Source of the DNA: Clostridiales bacterium UBA1763
GTDB lineage: Bacteria; Bacillota; Clostridia; Oscillospirales; Oscillospiraceae
Assembly (NCBI GenBank): GCA_002314685.1
Contig: DCHB01000067.1
Coordinates: forward strand, 10,774-27,895
DNA: 17,122 nucleotides
Direction: 5' to 3'
Under the pieces are notes generated by a model. The model ran no database searches. It was given only the letters and a program-made list of their open reading frames with translations, and was not told the DNA's origin. Shown in pieces: positions 1-7,164 of the stretch (positions within the stretch are counted from its first letter, which is position 1; each line of letters starts with the position of its first letter). Made by a program: the position numbers and the translations under genes.

Positions 1-914
1 GTTCGTCCCGCGCCCATAAGACCCGATATGCCGACGACCTCGCCCTTTCTGACGTTAATGGAAACATTGTCAACGACTTTCTTTTCGTTGTAAATGGGAT
101 GATAAACATTCCAGTTTTCAATTTCAAGTGCGACATCCCCGATTTCAACGCCCTGACGCTTCGGGAAGCGGTCGGCTAACTCTCTGCCGACCATGCCGCG
201 GATAATTCTTGCCTCGCTTATATCGTCAACGCCCTTGACAAGCGTCTCAATGGTTTTGCCGTCGCGGAGGATTGTAATATCGTCTGCAACGTAGGAAACC
301 TCGTTGAGCTTGTGGGAGATGATGATTGAGGTGAGACCGTTTTTCTTGAACTCCAGCAGGAGGTCAAGCAGTGCGCGGGAATCAGACTCGTTCAGAGATG
401 AGGTGGGCTCATCCAGAATGAGCAGCTTTGCATTCTTTGCGAGTGCCTTTGCAATCTCGACAAGCTGCTGCTTGCCGACACCGATGTCCTTAATCAGCGT
501 CTTTGATGATTCGCTGAGTCCGACAATCTTAAGGAATTTATCAGCTTCGGCGTATGTTTCATCCCAGTTTATTGCGAGCTTTCTGCCCTTCTCGTTGCCG
601 AGGAACATATTTTCGCCGATTGACATATAAGGAACCATTGCGAGTTCCTGATGGATAATTACTATTCCTTTTGCTTCGCTGTCCTTGATGCCGGAGAACT
701 TACAGACCTCGCCATTATATACTACATCTCCTGTATAAGAGCCATAGGGCCAAAGTCCGCTGAGAACTTTCATAAGGGTGGATTTGCCGGCACCGTTTTC
801 GCCTACCAAAGCATGGATACTGCCCTTTTTGACAACGAAATTAACGTCATCAAGCGCTCTGGTTGCCACGAACTGTTTAGTAATACCCCTCATTTCGAGT
901 ATATTTTCTGACAA
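1..914 (-). CDS. mmsA: Multiple-monosaccharide ABC transporter ATPase (MmsA/XylG/MglA type), 3' end cut by window
   Basis: Cytoplasmic ATPase energising a CUT2-type sugar importer. The visible 304 codons hold a complete first nucleotide-binding domain and the start of the second. Walker A is GENGAGKST at residues 38-46, the signature region reads VGKQQLVEIAKAL, Walker B is LLILDEPTSSLN, and the H-loop is IISHKLNEV. A second, degenerate P-loop (GLMGAGRT) begins at the window edge, as expected for the duplicated sugar ATPases of about 500 residues. I chose the TTG at 914 because GGAGG lies 7 bases upstream; an in-frame ATG at 893 has no such site and would remove conserved residues. It lies downstream of the ChvE-like binding-protein gene, so the two probably form one operon with a permease gene beyond the left edge. 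Family assignment is secure; the symbol follows the neighbouring ChvE-like protein and is less certain than the family. Confidence 0.93.
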   Translation of the reverse strand, partial: MSENILEMRGITKQFVATRALDDVNFVVKKGSIHALVGENGAGKSTLMKVLSGLWPYGSYTGDVVYNGEVCKFSGIKDSEAKGIVIIHQELAMVPYMSIGENMFLGNEKGRKLAINWDETYAEADKFLKIVGLSESSKTLIKDIGVGKQQLVEIAKALAKNAKLLILDEPTSSLNESDSRALLDLLLEFKKNGLTSIIISHKLNEVSYVADDITILRDGKTIETLVKGVDDISEARIIRGMVGRELADRFPKRQGVEIGDVALEIENWNVYHPIYNEKKVVDNVSINVRKGEVVGISGLMGAGR

Positions 915-950
915 GATATCGCCTCCGTTAATGATTTCTTTTTCTTCAAA

Positions 951-983
951 TTTGGGCAAGACGGATAACCCGTCTTGCCCAAA
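951..983 (-). promoter_or_regulatory. Intercistronic 14-bp stem-loop between binding-protein and ATPase genes
   Basis: Perfect inverted repeat: arm 951-964 pairs with 970-983 (TTTGGGCAAGACGG / CCGTCTTGCCCAAA) around a 5-base loop. It begins 26 bases after the stop codon of the binding-protein gene and ends 36 bases before the TTG start of the ATPase. No long U-run follows on the minus strand. It therefore looks more like a partial attenuator or a 3' mRNA-stabilising hairpin than a full terminator. Such hairpins are known to raise binding-protein output relative to membrane components in sugar ABC operons; that role here is inferred. Confidence 0.8.
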
Positions 984-1009
984 GGTAAACACTATTTGTT
1001 TGCTTGGAA

Positions 1010-2107
1010 TTATGCGAGGTCAGCCTCGGTGTAGTAGCCGGAATCAACAAGGATGCTGACGTAGTTGTCTGCAGTGCAGGCTACGGGCTCACAGAGGAAG
1101 CTGGGGATGATGCCGGTGCCGTTGTCGTAGGTCTCGTTATCGTTTACGGGAGGCTCGGTGCCCTTCATGAGAGCGTCAACCATCTTGACGGTCTGCTCTG
1201 CGAGGGTACGGGTGTCCTTAAATACGGACATTGCCTGCTTACCTGCGATGAGGTTCTTCATGATTGCGATGTCGCAGTCCTGACCGGTGATGACGGGATA
1301 TACGTCGTTGGTGTAAGCTGCTGCGAGTGCGTTCTCAACGCCGCAAGCGGTGGAGTCGTTGGAAGCGAGAACTGCATCGAGCTGAGTGCCGTCAGCATAG
1401 TAGGAGCTGAGGATGTTCTCGAAACGAGCCTGAGCTGCGTCGGTTGCCCAGTTTGCGGTTGCAACAGTTGCCTTATCGTAGCTGCCGTCTTCCTTCTGAG
1501 TTGCCATCTGGCCGGAGGGGCATACGAGGGTGCCTGCGTCAATGTACTTCTGGAGGACGCTCATTGCGCCGTCGAAGAAGAAGTTGATGTTGTTGTCGCC
1601 GGGGTCGCCGGTGATGAACTCGATGTTGAAGGTCTTGTCGCCTGCATTTGCGAGGTCAAGTGCGGTCTCGATGTACTCGCCCTGCTTTACGCCGACATTC
1701 CAGTTATCGAATGTTGCGTAGTAGGAAACTGCGTCGGAGTTCATGATGAGGCGGTCGTATGCGATAACGGGGATGCCTGCTTCCTTAGCCTGTGCAAGAA
1801 CAGTGCCGAGGGAGTCACCGTCGATTGCCGCGATAACGAGAACCTTGCAGCCGTTTGCTATCATGTTCTCAATCTGGGAAACCTGGGTGGGGATGTCGTT
1901 TGCTGCATACTGGAGGTCAACCTGATAGCCAGCCTCTTCAAGCTGGGTCTTCATGTTGTCGCCGTCCTGATTCCAGCGCTGGAGGTCCTTGGTGGGCATG
2001 GAAACGCCGACCAGCTCGCCTTCTGCTGTTGCGTCGTCCTGCTGACCGCAAGCGCACAGAGAAGCGACCATGAGGATTGCGAGAATAAGTGCTAAATACT
2101 TTTTCAT
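1010..2107 (-). CDS. chvE: ChvE-like sugar-binding lipoprotein of a multiple-monosaccharide ABC transporter
   Basis: Extracellular solute receptor of the CUT2 importer encoded with the downstream ATPase. The 365-residue product opens with a charged n-region, a hydrophobic stretch and a lipobox LCAC with the lipidated cysteine at residue 20, so it should be anchored to the outer face of the membrane. The mature start has the ChvE-family block SMPTKDLQRWNQDGDNM, followed by QVSQIENMIANG, VLVIAAIDG and AYDRLI, all typical of the periplasmic-binding-protein type I fold for pentoses and hexoses. The ATG at 2107 follows an AAAGGAAG ribosome site. The gene is preceded by a strong promoter with a palindromic operator just downstream. 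The actual sugar (xylose, arabinose, glucose or galactose) cannot be told from the sequence. Confidence 0.94.
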   Translation of the reverse strand: MKKYLALILAILMVASLCACGQQDDATAEGELVGVSMPTKDLQRWNQDGDNMKTQLEEAGYQVDLQYAANDIPTQVSQIENMIANGCKVLVIAAIDGDSLGTVLAQAKEAGIPVIAYDRLIMNSDAVSYYATFDNWNVGVKQGEYIETALDLANAGDKTFNIEFITGDPGDNNINFFFDGAMSVLQKYIDAGTLVCPSGQMATQKEDGSYDKATVATANWATDAAQARFENILSSYYADGTQLDAVLASNDSTACGVENALAAAYTNDVYPVITGQDCDIAIMKNLIAGKQAMSVFKDTRTLAEQTVKMVDALMKGTEPPVNDNETYDNGTGIIPSFLCEPVACTADNYVSILVDSGYYTEADLA

Positions 2108-2146
2108 GGATTTCTTCCTTTCTGTCCTGAAAATTTCCTTTTGGCT

Positions 2147-2161
2147 ACTAAATTATTTAGT
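2147..2161. promoter_or_regulatory. Operator 1: 15-base palindrome downstream of the ABC promoter
   Basis: ACTAAATTATTTAGT is a perfect palindrome with a single central T. It lies at about +10 to +24 relative to the start site inferred from the minus-strand promoter at 2178-2206. Bound protein there would block transcription of the transporter genes. The likely ligand is the divergently encoded LacI-family regulator (inference). Confidence 0.75.
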
Positions 2162-2177
2162 CGCCCTTATAACATAT

Positions 2178-2206
2178 ATTTTAAGATTTTGTGAGCAATA
2201 TGTCAA
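2178..2206 (-). promoter_or_regulatory. Sigma-A type promoter of the sugar ABC operon
   Basis: On the minus strand TTGACA (2201-2206) is followed by a 17-base spacer and TAAAAT (2178-2183). The inferred start site is near 2170, giving a leader of about 60 bases before the ATG of the binding protein. Nearly consensus elements suggest a strong promoter held in check by the operator immediately downstream. Confidence 0.78.
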
Positions 2207-2319
2207 GAAAAAAGAAAAGCGAAGCTGAATTTCTACATTTTTCCATTATGAGGCATTGATTTTTGTGCAATTTATCATATACTGTGGCTTTTTACTTGGT
2301 AATTATGCAACAAAATCAG

Positions 2320-2332
2320 CTAAATTATTTAG
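2320..2332. promoter_or_regulatory. Operator 2: 13-base palindrome of the same type
   Basis: CTAAATTATTTAG repeats the core of operator 1 exactly, with the outermost base pair lost. Its centre lies about 172 bases from operator 1 and about 70 bases from operator 3. It is upstream of the regulator's promoter, so it could be an auxiliary site for looping or cooperative binding (inference). Confidence 0.65.
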
Positions 2333-2358
2333 TTTATTGACAAAAAATCTACATAATC

Positions 2359-2386
2359 TTGCTTTTTCTGATAAATAATTTATAAT
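2359..2386 (+). promoter_or_regulatory. Promoter of the LacI-family regulator
   Basis: TTGCTT (2359-2364), a 16-base spacer and a perfect TATAAT (2381-2386). The inferred start site near 2393 falls inside the palindrome 2388-2405, which argues for autorepression. A TTGACA at 2337-2342 is not matched by a -10 box at the right distance. Confidence 0.65.
2371..2383. promoter_or_regulatory. Minor palindrome overlapping the regulator's -10 box
   Basis: ATAAATAATTTAT is a perfect palindrome with a central A. It shares the AAAT/ATTT core with operators 1 and 2 but lacks the CT/AG flanks. It overlaps the first bases of the TATAAT box. It may be a weak operator or simply AT-rich promoter sequence. 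Confidence 0.3.
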
Positions 2387-2387
2387 A

Positions 2388-2405
2388 TTACTAAAGATTT
2401 AGTAA
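2388..2405. promoter_or_regulatory. Operator 3: 18-base palindrome at the regulator start site
   Basis: TTACTAAA-GA-TTTAGTAA is perfect over 18 bases. It shares ACTAAA/TTTAGT half sites with operator 1 but has an even, two-base centre, so its half-site spacing is one base shorter. It covers the inferred start site of the regulator and ends just before the ribosome binding site GGAGG at 2409-2413. Confidence 0.72.
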
Positions 2406-2419
2406 AACGGAGGCTCAGT

Positions 2420-3460
2420 ATGGCAGGAATAACCTCAAAGGAGATAGCAAAACAGCTCGGATTATCGCAGTCGGCTGTATCCTTTGCCCTGAACGGCAAG
2501 GCGGGCGTGAGCGAGGAAACACGAAGACTCGTAATTGAAACCGCGGAGAAAATGGGTTACAGCTCCGCAAAGCTCGCAAACAGCGTAAAGAAAAGGCAGA
2601 GAATATGCTTTCTTGTCTATGTAAATCAGTATTTGCCGCTTGCCAAGAACACGACCTTTTCAACCGCCGTGCTTCAGGGTGTGGAAAATGCCGCCTCCGC
2701 GAAGGGGCACAGCGTTCTCGTCAAGTACATCCGCGGCAGTGAGCCCACGGCAAAGCAGCTTGAGGATATTATAGCTGATGCAGACGGCTTTATCATCCTC
2801 GGCACCGAGCTCGACAGTGCCTCCGAGAATTCGATGAGAGACTTCCTCTCTGCCGTCGGAAAAAAGCCCGTCGTAATCATTGACAGCCCCGAGAGCTACG
2901 GTCTCGTTGACTGCGTTATAAACGACAACTTCGGCGGTGCGCGTCTCGCGGCGGAATATCTGCTGTCACGCGGGATAAGGAAAATCGGCTATTTGCGCTC
3001 AAAGTACAGAATAAGCAATTTTGAACAGCGCGAGGCAGGGCTCAAGGCGGCGCTTGCCGTGGAGGGGCTCGACATCCACACAACGGTTGATACGGAGGTA
3101 TCTCTCGATGAGGCGTATAAGCGCGTTATTGAGTATATAAACGATGCCTTCGAGCTTCCCGAGGCATTTTTTGCCGAAAACGATGTAATCGCGGCGGCGG
3201 CACTCCGCGCCTTCAACGCTAAGGGCATAGCCGTGCCCGAGCAGATTTCCGTAATCGGCTTTGACGACATTCCCATTTGCGAGCTCACGGTGCCCGCACT
3301 GACAACCGTTCACTCCTTCAAGGAACAGCTCGGAGAAATTGCCGTTACCCTCATTTTGCTCAAATTCGACGCAGGCGTGAACGTCAGCATCGTTGAAGGC
3401 AGAGGCTGTTCAACGATAAGCATTTCAACAAAGCTCCGCATCCGAGACAGCGTAAAATAA
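2420..3460 (+). CDS. LacI/GalR-family transcriptional regulator
   Basis: A 346-residue repressor with the usual LacI layout. An N-terminal helix-turn-helix (residues about 4-23, SKEIAKQLGLSQSAVSFAL) and hinge helix to about residue 58 precede a periplasmic-binding-protein-like effector and dimerisation domain (PVVIIDSPES, NDNFGGARLAAEYLLSRG, FFAENDVIAAAALRAF, SVIGFDDIP). The ATG at 2420 sits 6 bases after GGAGG. It is divergent from a ChvE-type sugar transporter, and palindromes lie at both promoters, so it most likely senses a sugar taken up by that transporter and represses both units. The effector sugar is not predictable here. The gene ends with TAA at 3458-3460, followed by 25 more open codons in the same frame. 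Confidence 0.95.
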   Translation: MAGITSKEIAKQLGLSQSAVSFALNGKAGVSEETRRLVIETAEKMGYSSAKLANSVKKRQRICFLVYVNQYLPLAKNTTFSTAVLQGVENAASAKGHSVLVKYIRGSEPTAKQLEDIIADADGFIILGTELDSASENSMRDFLSAVGKKPVVIIDSPESYGLVDCVINDNFGGARLAAEYLLSRGIRKIGYLRSKYRISNFEQREAGLKAALAVEGLDIHTTVDTEVSLDEAYKRVIEYINDAFELPEAFFAENDVIAAAALRAFNAKGIAVPEQISVIGFDDIPICELTVPALTTVHSFKEQLGEIAVTLILLKFDAGVNVSIVEGRGCSTISISTKLRIRDSVK

Positions 3461-3538
3461 CCGCTTTGGAAGCTGATGGACGATATTCGCACCGAGCACA
3501 TTACAAGGCTGACTGTTGACGAATGGTCGCAGGCGTAA
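3461..3538 (+). pseudogene. Possible coding remnant: in-frame open tail after the regulator
   Basis: Directly after the regulator's stop codon the same frame stays open for 25 codons (residues PLWKLMDDIRTEHITRL, then TVDEWSQA) to TAA at 3536-3538. The composition looks protein-like and resembles a C-terminus, but there is no start codon and no ribosome site. It may be the end of a deleted neighbouring gene, or chance. I do not recognise the family. Confidence 0.2.
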
Positions 3539-3552
3539 GGCTCAAACACACG

Positions 3553-3590
3553 GTTTAAGCGGCAATCGCCGTTTGAATAAATAATTTTTT
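3553..3590 (+). terminator. Probable intrinsic terminator of the regulator gene
   Basis: Arms 3553-3563 and 3568-3578 form 11 pairs, three of them G-U, around an AATC loop. A run of six T (3585-3590) follows after six bases. The stem core is the GC-rich CGGC/GCCG. Wobble pairs and the short gap before the T-run make it a moderate rather than strong terminator. Confidence 0.5.
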
Positions 3591-3604
3591 CAGGAGAGTG
3601 CTTT

Positions 3605-3640
3605 TTGATCAAGTACAACTCAACGGAGACTGTGGCGTAA
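3605..3640 (+). CDS. Possible 11-residue leader peptide or truncated gene start
   Basis: A TTG codon at 3605 lies 8 bases after AGGAG (3592-3596) and opens a frame of 11 codons (MIKYNSTETVA if the TTG is read as Met) ending in TAA at 3638-3640. The stop codon abuts the base of the stem-loop 3641-3677. This placement fits either a small leader ORF or the start of a gene whose body was deleted. Coding is not proven. Confidence 0.22.
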   Translation: MIKYNSTETVA

Positions 3641-3677
3641 TCGGGAGATTGCGAATACAGTCAACACAATCTCCCGA
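3641..3677 (+). terminator. Stem-loop upstream of the acetyltransferase gene
   Basis: TCGGGAGATTG (3641-3651) pairs perfectly with CAATCTCCCGA (3667-3677), giving an 11-bp stem with a 15-base loop. Only a short T-rich stretch (CATTTTGTC) follows, so it may be a weak terminator, an attenuator or a processing site. The acetyltransferase start lies 42 bases downstream. No clear promoter is seen between this stem and the gene. Confidence 0.5.
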
Positions 3678-3719
3678 CATTTTGTCAATTGAAGTTAACA
3701 ATATTCAGGAGAAAAAACA

Positions 3720-4346
3720 ATGAATGAAAATAACACAGTAATCCGTTTGGAAAACAAAGATGAATACCGCGAGGTTGAAGCCTTAGTAAGAGAAAGCTTC
3801 TGGAATGTTTACCGCCCGGGCTGTCTCGAGCACTATGTTCTGCACTGCCTGCGGGATGACCCCGCATTTGTGCCCGAGCTCGATTTTGTAATGGAAAAGG
3901 ACGGCAGGCTTATCGGTCAGAATGTTTTTGTCAGAACGGCAATAAAGACCGATGACGGCAGAGAGCTTCCCATTATGACCATGGGACCGATTTGCATAGC
4001 AAACGAATTTAAGCGTAAGGGCTACGGGAAAATTCTGCTGGACTATTCTCTCGACAAGGCGGCACAGCTCGGCTGCGGTGCGCTATGCTTCGAGGGCAAC
4101 ATCGACTTCTACGGCAAAAGCGGCTTCACCTACGCAAGCGACTTCGGCATCCGTTATCACGGTCTGCCCGAGGGCGAGGACGCATCCTTCTTCCTGTGCA
4201 GGGAGCTTATTCCCGACTACCTCAGGGGCGTTACGGGAGAGTATGCAACTCCGCAGGGCTACTTCGTCGACGAGGCTGATGCCGAGGAGTTTGACAGGCT
4301 GTTTCCCCCTATGGAAAAGCTGAGGCTTCCGACTCAAATCTTTTAA
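3720..4346 (+). CDS. GNAT-family N-acetyltransferase
   Basis: A 208-residue cytoplasmic protein of the GNAT fold, expected to transfer an acetyl group from acetyl-CoA to an amine. The acetyl-CoA pyrophosphate loop is visible as ANEFKRKGYGKILL (residues about 94-107), preceded by the beta4 strand TMGPICIA. It is followed by a strand and turn FEGNIDFYGKSGFTYAS, which matches the usual YxxxGF segment near the end of GNAT domains. The layout resembles YhbS-type acetyltransferases. The ATG at 3720 follows AGGAG at 3707-3711. A bidirectional terminator lies directly after the gene. The substrate is unknown, and neighbours give no strong clue. Confidence 0.88.
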   Translation: MNENNTVIRLENKDEYREVEALVRESFWNVYRPGCLEHYVLHCLRDDPAFVPELDFVMEKDGRLIGQNVFVRTAIKTDDGRELPIMTMGPICIANEFKRKGYGKILLDYSLDKAAQLGCGALCFEGNIDFYGKSGFTYASDFGIRYHGLPEGEDASFFLCRELIPDYLRGVTGEYATPQGYFVDEADAEEFDRLFPPMEKLRLPTQIF

Positions 4347-4354
4347 TCCGAACA

Positions 4355-4386
4355 AAAAAGCATCGGTTCAAAAACCGATGCTTTTT
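4355..4386. terminator. Bidirectional terminator between convergent genes
   Basis: AAAAAGCATCGGTT (4355-4368) pairs with AACCGATGCTTTTT (4373-4386) over 14 bases around a CAAA loop. The stem carries A and T tracts on its two sides, so each strand ends in a U-run. It serves the acetyltransferase on the plus strand and the 905-residue oxidoreductase, which ends at 4399, on the minus strand. Confidence 0.92.
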
Positions 4387-4398
4387 CTGTTTCTTAAT

Positions 4399-7116
4399 TT
4401 ACTTTCCGACCTTGGCCTTGATGTCCTTGATTGCGATTTTTGCCGCACGCTTTACCATATACGGAAGCATGACCTTCATGCTGTCATCTCTGTCAACGAG
4501 GTTGGAGCATTCGGGTACATCGCGGCTGAGGTGGATTGCGTCGAACTTGCAGCGGGTTGTGCAAAGTCCGCAGCCGATACATCTGTTTTCATCGACAACG
4601 CTCGCGCCGCAGCCGAGGCAGCGTGAGGTTTCAGCCTTGACCTGCTCCTCGGTGAGGGACTCGTAAGCCTCGCACTGACGGGCGGGTGCCTTGACCTTAT
4701 CTATCGGCAAAGCGACCTTGCTCTTGTCGAGCTCGATGTAGTCACGGCGGTTGCGGTTGAGAGTCAGCGAGCTGTGCGGACGCATGAAGCGGTGCATGGA
4801 GATTGCCGCCTCACGGCCTGCCGCGATTGCGTCGATGACGAACTTGGGACCTGTCTGTGCGTCGCCGCCTGCGAATATATCGGGAATGTTGGTCTGATAG
4901 GTGAGCTCCTTGGCAACGATTGTGCCCTTCTCGGTGAGCTCAAGCGCCTCGTCGGCAATGCCGCCGAGCTCGAGCTTCTGTCCGATTGCGGCAAACACGG
5001 TGTCACACTTGACATCGCCGCACTCGCACTTGAGAGCCGTGACCTTGCCGTCCTTGGAGACGACCTCGACGGGCTTGTGCTCGAACAGGAACTTAACGCC
5101 GTCCTCGCGTGCTTCCTTAACCTCAAGCGGTGCCGCCTTCATATCGCTTTCCTTTCTGCGATATACAATGGTGACATCCTTTGCGCCCTGCTTTACTGCG
5201 GCGCGTGCAACGTCTATTGCGACATTACCGCCGCCGACAACGACGACCTTCTTGCCGATTGCGGGCTTCTTGCCCTCAGCTATCTCATGCAGGAAGTCAA
5301 TGCCGCCGACTGCGAGCTCCTCACCCGCTATGCCGAGGGATGCCGCCTTCTGTGCGCCGATTGCGACATAGAAGCTCTTGTAGCCCTCATCACGAAGCTG
5401 CTGAATGGTCTTATCCTTGCCGATTTCAACGCCGCACTTAATCTGTACGCCGAGCTGCTTGAGCACGTCGATTTCCGCGTTGATTATCTTCTTGCCGAGC
5501 TTGTACTCGGGGATGCCGTAGCGCATCATGCCGCCGGGATATTTATTCTTTTCAAACACCGTGGGATAGTAGCCCATGAGTGCGAGATAGTACGCACAGC
5601 TGAGGCCCGCGGGACCTGCGCCGATTATTGCGACCTTGACATCGTCAAAGCGTCCGTAACGCTTCTCGGACTTGATCTCGGGGATGTATCTCGTCTCTGC
5701 CTTGAGGTCGAGGTCGGCGACAAATTTCTTGACCGCGTCGATTGCGACGGGGGCATCGATACTGCCGCGCATACAGGCGTCCTCACAGCGACGGTTGCAG
5801 ACTCTGCCGCAGATTGCGGGGAAGGGGTTATCCTGCTTAATCAGCGCGAGTGCCTCCTGATAGCGACCCTCGTTTGCCATCTTCAGATAGCCCTGAATTG
5901 CGATATGTGCGGGGCAGGCGGTCTTGCAGGGCGCCGTGCCCGTATCGTAGCAGTTTGTGCGTGCATCGTAGCGGTAGTTGGGATTCCACTTCTCCTCGGG
6001 CCAGCGTGTCTCATCGGGCACCTCAGCCTTGGGATACTGAATGGGACCTGCGGTGGTGCAAAGCTTCTGTCCGAGCTTTACAGCGCCCGCGGGGCAGACA
6101 TCGACGCACTTGCCGCAGGCAACGCAGTTTTCCTTCTCAACGTGTGCAACGTAAGCGGAGCGCGACAGGTTGCGGCAGTTGAAGAACTGGCTTGCGCGGA
6201 TAGCACAGCAGGTTGCGGGGGAGCAGTTGCAGATACCGAGGATTTTCTCGGTGCCGTCGAGGTTTGTGATCTGATGAACACAGCCCTGATCCTCGGCGCG
6301 CTTGATTATCTCCATGACCTCGTCGTAGGTGACATAGTGACCGCGGTTTGTGTCAACGCAGAACTTCGCCATTGCGCCGACGGCGATACACATATCCTCG
6401 TAATCCTCGCCCGCGCCCTCGTCGATTATCTCCTTGGACATTCTGCATACGCAGGGGATAGTCGCGTACAGGTCGTATTTATCGAGCCAGTAGGACAGGT
6501 GCTCGTGAGAGACGGATTCGCTCTTTGCGGGGATTGCCTTCTCGATAGGCAGAACGTGCATTGCCATGCCCGCGCCGCCGGGGGGAACGAACTGGGTGAA
6601 GCCCTTGAGAGGCTCGAATGCCATTCTGTCGAAAATCATTGCCGCGGTGGGGTCCTTTTCGACCATGGACTTCTTCATGCCCATGTACTCGCCGCTGCCG
6701 ACAATGTAGGGCGGCAGAGAATACATCTTCTCGCCCGTTGCATTGTAGTCATTCTCGAACTTGTACTCGATTATGCCTATCTGGCACAGCTCCTCGAGCA
6801 GCTCAACAAGATGCTCTCTTGAGTGCTTCTTGTTCATCTTGAGAATTTCGTCAACCTTGTAAACCTTGTGTACCTTCATGGTGAGGGCGACCTCAGCCAT
6901 CTCGTCGGTAACCCAGGGTGCCATGCCGTAATATTCGGCGTCGGAGGTCTTGATCTCCTTGACGAACTTGCGGTCTGTTATGTGCAGTCCGAGCTTCTGA
7001 ATGAGCTCTCTCGGCTCCTTGTCAAATTCGGTACCGAATTTGGTGTCGGGGCGTATGGAGTTTACCCATTTTTCATACTCCTCCTGCCACATCGGGTCAG
7101 TATGCTTTGTAAACAT
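4399..7116 (-). CDS. Multi-cluster Fe-S/FAD oxidoreductase with GltD-like core and cysteine-rich N-terminal domain
   Basis: A 905-residue predicted cytoplasmic electron-transfer protein. Residues about 1-215 form an alpha-rich, winged-helix-like region. Residues 216-315 hold a cysteine-rich module (C222, C224, C243, C253, then CNC at 296-298, CC at 303-304, C314). A ferredoxin motif CVACGKCVDVC follows at 331-341. Residues about 385-470 form a GltD-type 4Fe-4S domain (C397, C401, C436, C440, C444, C448). The FAD site GAGPAG is at 499-504, the NAD(P)H site GGGNVA at 628-633, and the FAD end motif IFAGGDA at 748-753. C-terminal cysteines are at 833, 836, 846, 849, 852 and 856. The core matches the glutamate synthase small subunit / NfnB family, but no GltB-like gene is present, so NAD(P)H:ferredoxin-type electron transfer is more likely. 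It has a strong AAGGAGG site and its own promoter, and is monocistronic. Confidence 0.88.
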   Translation of the reverse strand: MFTKHTDPMWQEEYEKWVNSIRPDTKFGTEFDKEPRELIQKLGLHITDRKFVKEIKTSDAEYYGMAPWVTDEMAEVALTMKVHKVYKVDEILKMNKKHSREHLVELLEELCQIGIIEYKFENDYNATGEKMYSLPPYIVGSGEYMGMKKSMVEKDPTAAMIFDRMAFEPLKGFTQFVPPGGAGMAMHVLPIEKAIPAKSESVSHEHLSYWLDKYDLYATIPCVCRMSKEIIDEGAGEDYEDMCIAVGAMAKFCVDTNRGHYVTYDEVMEIIKRAEDQGCVHQITNLDGTEKILGICNCSPATCCAIRASQFFNCRNLSRSAYVAHVEKENCVACGKCVDVCPAGAVKLGQKLCTTAGPIQYPKAEVPDETRWPEEKWNPNYRYDARTNCYDTGTAPCKTACPAHIAIQGYLKMANEGRYQEALALIKQDNPFPAICGRVCNRRCEDACMRGSIDAPVAIDAVKKFVADLDLKAETRYIPEIKSEKRYGRFDDVKVAIIGAGPAGLSCAYYLALMGYYPTVFEKNKYPGGMMRYGIPEYKLGKKIINAEIDVLKQLGVQIKCGVEIGKDKTIQQLRDEGYKSFYVAIGAQKAASLGIAGEELAVGGIDFLHEIAEGKKPAIGKKVVVVGGGNVAIDVARAAVKQGAKDVTIVYRRKESDMKAAPLEVKEAREDGVKFLFEHKPVEVVSKDGKVTALKCECGDVKCDTVFAAIGQKLELGGIADEALELTEKGTIVAKELTYQTNIPDIFAGGDAQTGPKFVIDAIAAGREAAISMHRFMRPHSSLTLNRNRRDYIELDKSKVALPIDKVKAPARQCEAYESLTEEQVKAETSRCLGCGASVVDENRCIGCGLCTTRCKFDAIHLSRDVPECSNLVDRDDSMKVMLPYMVKRAAKIAIKDIKAKVGK

Positions 7117-7164
7117 ATTCTTCCTCCTTGTGATAGTTTGTTTTCGTTTTACCCTGATAACTTT

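Noticed and set aside
1004..2095. 363-codon open frame on the plus strand
   Set aside because: Exact antisense of the ChvE-like binding protein; low-complexity Cys/Val/Gly composition and no family motifs.
2337..2342. TTGACA as the -35 box of the regulator promoter
   Set aside because: At 16-18 bases downstream there is no -10-like hexamer; the TATAAT at 2381 pairs better with TTGCTT at 2359.
4774..6822. 682-codon open frame on the plus strand
   Set aside because: It is antisense to the 905-residue oxidoreductase, which has clear motifs, ribosome site and promoter. The translation is rich in Cys, Ala, Leu and Val without recognisable domains, a shadow of the codon bias on the other strand.
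4399..7116. Annotation as glutamate synthase small subunit (GltD)
   Set aside because: The core is homologous, but the protein is nearly twice the usual length, carries extra Fe-S modules and has no large-subunit gene nearby.
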